From assembly GCA_047495785.1 (NCBI GenBank), contig JBLDXI010000009.1, forward strand, positions 930,001 through 994,000: 64,000 bases of DNA. The letters run 5' to 3'. The DNA comes from Lepidodermella squamata. Lineage: Eukaryota; Gastrotricha. Under the pieces are notes generated by a model. The model did no database searches. It was not told the DNA's origin and was given only the letters and a program-made list of their open reading frames with translations. The position numbers and the translations under genes were made by a program. This document shows positions 59,536 to 64,000 of this stretch, piece by piece (position 1 is the first letter of the stretch; each line of letters begins with the position of its first letter).

Positions 59536-62486
59536 CTACGAGCGTTTGACATAAGCCGACGGGAAAATGCCAACCTGAAATTGCAAAGTGGTACTTGAGA
59601 TTAGAAAGCTACATAACAATAAAATCATTTACATTTCCATTCCGGTTGCGACCTCGCCACCATTCTCCAGCCGGCCTGCCAGGAACACTTGTTGAAATCA
59701 CTTCAATCGCCTCGTTACAAACCAGTTTAAGTTCGACTGAACTGGCCGGCTGGTAGTCGAATAAAGCTCTCGCTTGGAATAGTGAAGTTCGCCAATCAGG
59801 GCCTTGGTAAGCATAGAGCAAAGGAGTCGGTAGCTCATTGAAAACAGGCTGAAGCGATTTTTGCTGATAGTAAGTCACAAGATCGACGATAGTGGTGAAA
59901 AACGGCGGGTCTTGACTAAGCGAAAATCGACTGTCAATTCTGACGATTCGAATGTGGCGAATATGTTCTATTGAGTCATGCGGATGTTCAGGATTCGACT
60001 CTCGAGCGTCGAATTTCAGCGAGATGGCATATTCGCCTGGTCGCAACGAAGTCGCGGCACTTTTCCTTACAAGAAATGTACCTGATCTCAGAGCCTTCAG
60101 ATGTTGGCCAGCCACTTCTTTTGTCATTTCGCCTACATACCACGGGTAGTTACTCATATCTTGTGGACCCGTTTGCACCAAAGGTTGAGAGGTGAGCGGT
60201 CGCCTTTCTGCGACGAATGAAATCGGGAAGAATCCTTTGCCATCTCGGCTTTCACCATAACCCCAATCACCCCACCGAACCCAAAGACAAATTATATCCT
60301 TAGCCGAAAATCGAAGAGTTGGCAGTTTACGCGGATGTTCAGGGCTGAATCCGTCATAAGCCCGTATCGCCGTAACAGGTTCTGGTCGGCGGTCGGGTTG
60401 AGCTCCCACCCCAGACATGCAGTTGCCATGACAAGCAATACGGCAGTATTCGATGGCACACTCATAGCCCTGGAACAGCCCACCGGCCATGAATTTACCA
60501 CAAACGCAACATTCGTAGGGCTCGTCAAATGTTTTATAAACAAAATGATGGTCACCCTTCATAAAACCTCGCGGACGAACGTTTGATTTTGCAGTCATTA
60601 TCGCGTTGATCCAATTACGCTTTTCAACTTCGGAGCGCACTGCCATTGTATAAACGTTTTCAACGGGATCCTCTGGATTTTCCCCAGATCGCCTCCTGAT
60701 TTCAAACGCGTGTTTAAATTTATCTTTGCCTTTAAACGCGGAGGTTGGGTCCAATTCAGCAGCTTCAAGATTGGTTACGTGGCAACAATCGCGCAATTTG
60801 TATTGCTGAGGTTGCCGCGGTTGCATTTTGCAAATAATTAACATGAAGTCGAAGAGAAACACGAAGCGGACATTGGCCCTGGTATCAGCGTGCGATCTTA
60901 CAAGCATTTCACCGTCTATATGCATGCGACCGTAATCGGCCAATTTCGTATCCACTGGTAGGGTCATATCGGCTATTTCACTCTGAATAATTTGAATTCG
61001 ATCCAACATCTCACCGTCCCTCTGCGCTTCGTTTATACACCGCTGAATGTCGCTTATCTGCAAATGAACCGAGACGCAATTAAGACAAAGAAAGAAGGAA
61101 ATTTAATACTGTCACTCACCACAGCCAGGCAATCGTGCATGTTCTTTTTTTCTTCTTCATCCGGGGTATTTTTCGCAATCGCGTCGAGCAATAAGTGATA
61201 TTTGAGCACCCGTTGGATAGGAACGAAGAGGTATTCCCGCAGCGAAAACGATCGCATTTTCTGAACCTGGCTGCAAAGATCTAAAAACTGCTGCCGCACT
61301 TGCTCGTTGCCCTTCATAATTTTGTCATAGGCCATTTCTGCGATTGGCTTGTTAACGACATATTTGGTGTAAACAAGAAACTCTCGCTTCCGCCGCACCC
61401 ACATTCCAAGTAGGTTCAACTTATTTTTAGAGTTAGGTTGAAGGGCAGACTCGACTTGAACATAGAGCTCCTCAAGAAACGCTTTATGCAACAAATACAA
61501 CTGATCCAGATATTGAAACAGCTGTAACCACGGTTCGCCCGACATGAAGACTCGAGACTTCTGCATGATTTCCGTTACGACCATTTTCAAAGCTGAAATT
61601 GAAATAAATTGAAAGTTTGAATGTAAGCTAAGCGCGACAGTAAAAAATTACTTTCAACGTAAGTCTCTTCTGTGCTTATGAGCTCTTTCACGGCATATTC
61701 CCGCTTTGTCTTAGCTTGCGGTTTTAGCGTAGCTTGAGCGACAAGCCTGTCGTAAACATCTTCTTCGTCGCACTGGAAGCCCAGGTTCTGATAAACATCG
61801 TCATCCTCCGCTGCAGCGCCATCAGTAGCGTCTGCGGCGTTGTTGGAAGCATTGGACAAAAGTTGAGAGGTAGATCCGCCTTGAGCTACAGATAGCAGCC
61901 TTCTAGGCGGGGGAGCGAGCGACGCCGCTGCATCGGCTGCCATCAAAGGCATTTCATCCAACCTTCCGTATATTTGATCGTCATCATTCAGAAGACGATC
62001 AGCCGGAGGCCATGCTTTTGCACCCAGGAGAATGGACTGCTGCAGTCGGGAAAGAAGTGAAAGAGTCACCAAGACTTTATAGAAGTTTTCGAGGTTAGCC
62101 AGATCGCGTTCGGAAAACACGTCTTTGACGTTTAGTCCGAGCTTTTCAATCATGGCTTGCCGCACCAGCGTTATATTACTCAGGGCGAAATGCATCGACT
62201 TGGAAAGAGTAGTAACTTTTTGTCGAGGAATCACTCCGGGAACGATCCGATTCAAAACAGCGCATAAGATCACTCCATCTCTTAGCATGTTAGCGAATTC
62301 TACCAAACTTTGGGATCGGAACAATCTTGGAAAATTTAAATAAATTAGGTCAAATAAATATTTATGAGGGGTGGCTTACTGATGATCAGAAGGCAATATT
62401 TTCAGCTCTGAGATCCACTGAAGACACATTTTCCAGTCATCATTGGTGACATTCGACGAAATCCGTATCAACGCCGATCCCGCCAT
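59536..62486 (-). CDS. VAV: VAV-family Rho guanine nucleotide exchange factor
   Basis: Five exons: 62486-62380, 62325-61652, 61592-61120, 61057-59633 and 59574-59536; 905 aa, all phases consistent. Domain order is CH (~10-140), acidic tyrosine region (DDQIYGRL, DDDVYQNL, EEDVYDRL), DH (~240-430, with LFVPIQRVLKYHLLL), PH (~440-590), C1 (~600-650, FVYKTFDEPYECCVCGKF), SH3, SH2 (~725-830, WYVGEM, GTFLVRKS) and a C-terminal SH3 ending VGIFPSAYV, completed only by the last exon. VAV proteins activate Rac/Rho downstream of tyrosine kinases; phosphorylation of the acidic tyrosines relieves CH-mediated inhibition. The three tyrosines are kept, so the same control is likely. Confidence 0.96.
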
Positions 62487-64000
62487 CCGTGTCACGTCTT
62501 GAATAATTCTCGTCTACAATTCAAAAGACAAAATTCACGAATTTAGCCTCGCTTTAGTACGGCACAATAACAGTGTGCTTGACGGCAAAAAAGTCTGTAA
62601 AATTATCAACTAACTGTCCGATAGTGAATAAATGAACATTAAAACCAAGCAAAACAAAATTTCAATTTGTTAAGAAACAAATCATTGTAAGAATCAAGAA
62701 GCAGGGTAGTCGGAAACTATTCGAATAACAAGTAAAAAACGGAAATATCATAGTAACGCAGCCGCTGTACATGTATAAATACGGTAATAGAACAATGTTT
62801 AAGCAGGATCTTGATTTACAAATGCTCAATTTATAGTAATCAGCTTCAAATGAGCCAAGATGTGTTGAAAATAATCAACGTAATATTACAAAAAAGACGA
62901 TCATATTGAAGAAGACAATTTCTCAACAATTCTCGGATAGCCCACAACTACAGCAAACGACTTGATTTTTGATAGGCTCTTATTTTTTCGTTTAGGAGTT
63001 CATGACCATGAATGGTTGGTTTTTTAGGGCGGTCGTGACATCACATAAATTCGCTGATAATGTTGACAGATTGCCCTCGTTGCCGAGTAGCAGCCCGTCA
63101 AATCATTGAAAAGCACCGAAAAGTGCACAGAATCTTAGCATTTTCACCTAAATTAGCCTTCGCTTTCTTGAATTTCTCGCAAATCAATATCATGAAATTT
63201 AACATTTTCGTGCTAATGATTTTCCACAGCTAAACAGAATGAGCCACTGGGGAAAATGTTGACGATTTTTAGTTTTTAGTTCTGGTGTTTCAAGAAATCC
63301 ATCCAATACTTGGGGCACGCCAAAAATAAATTCCCATCTAAGATCAAGTCGTTTACAGTAATATCAGTTCATCAAAAAATCACATTGTGACCATTGAACT
63401 CTATTGCACTTGAATGCTGCTCTGCTCTGCTTAGCCTATTCCGTGATTCAAGTCAAACAAGAAAGTATGGGATTTCTAAAATGCTGTGAATCACTACGAT
63501 AGATGAATTTTTGCATTCAAATATTCGATGGCAAAGAAATTCTTCCACTGATTGGTCCCAACTGGCAAAATCTGATTCCTTCCAGTTTCCAGTCGTTCGG
63601 AAAGATGAGAGAAATGACATGATTTCGTCAATAATTTAAATAAGCTCTCGGATTAAGTGACATCCTTAGCTTACGTCAGATCTGATTCAATACATTCAAT
63701 TCAAGTAAGCACCGAGTTCCGACACAAAAGACATCATCGAGTTATCATGCCATTAGCTTTCAATGCTTGACGCTGTTTTAGGTCATATGCGACCATAGAA
63801 TTTCAAGAGGCCTGGGACAGAAACTCTCACCCGTTATTCTACGATGTATACGGCATAACAAGTATGTCAGCAGGAAATCAAACGTTAGCATATTTGATTC
63901 TCAATTTATGATAAAAAAAACGCCCACGCGAAATACAACAAAATGATGCAAACTAAGAGATGGATGTGAAGGCAGGAGAGGAAACAAGAGAGAAAACAGT
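62487..64000. other. VAV upstream region, no gene seen
   Basis: About 1.5 kb to the window edge. AT-rich, stops dense in all frames, no recognisable exon or RNA gene. It probably contains the VAV promoter; no specific motif is claimed. Confidence 0.6.

Overview
The window is a compact animal nuclear genome. It holds 26 protein-coding genes with short spliceosomal introns (mostly 45-65 bp). Exon junctions were resolved by eye; for nearly every spliced gene the summed exon length is divisible by three and the product length matches the animal family. The best guess is a nematode, most likely an early-branching, whipworm/Trichinella-like lineage. Reasons: tiny introns; same-strand gene trains with 46-235 bp gaps; splice-acceptor-like signals just before many start codons (as in spliced-leader operons); and an RXR-type receptor and an augmin-like subunit, both missing from C. 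elegans. Tardigrades or other small-genome animals are not excluded.

Layout. 1-1598 (-): 5' part of an RXR/USP nuclear receptor, cut by the window edge. 1.6-5.5 kb: gene-poor divergent interval. 5546-7367 (+): USP2/21-type deubiquitinase. 8.4-17.6 kb (-), in transcription order: a small unknown gene, a KDM7-type JmjC demethylase, a GABPB-like ankyrin protein, a MePCE/Bin3 methyltransferase and Rabankyrin-5 (ANKFY1). 17.9-26.8 kb (+): SPIN90/NCKIPSD-like protein, SGTA, GLOD4, SmD3 and INTS2. 27.7-29.3 kb (-): POLR2J then C1QBP/p32. 30.3-41.4 kb (+): EFL1, MRPL16, VPS26C, PSTK, RPAIN and DHX37. 41.9-44.1 kb (-): a putative regulator with two transposase-like zinc modules, preceded by about 3 kb of triplet-repeat-rich DNA. 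47.5-49.8 kb (-): an augmin-like subunit then RFC5. 51.1-58.2 kb (+): mitochondrial malate dehydrogenase, TMEM199/Vma12, an unrecognised propeller-like protein and a second, leaderless MDH paralogue. 59.5-62.5 kb (-): VAV Rho-GEF. 62.5-64 kb: no gene seen.

Most genes are housekeeping: ribosome maturation (EFL1, DHX37), splicing and transcription (SmD3, INTS2, POLR2J, MePCE), DNA replication (RFC5, RPAIN), endosomal sorting (ANKFY1, VPS26C) and mitochondrial function (MRPL16, C1QBP, MDH). RXR, VAV and KDM7 are signalling or regulatory.

The most striking observation is the second MDH paralogue. It carries Gln at the substrate-specificity position that is Arg in malate dehydrogenases and Gln in lactate dehydrogenases, while the other catalytic residues remain. 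It is a candidate independently evolved lactate (or other 2-oxoacid) dehydrogenase. Other notable points are a KDM7 demethylase with no visible PHD finger, a strongly supported GC-AG intron in ANKFY1, a low-complexity insertion in the RXR ligand-binding domain, and operon-like gene trains.
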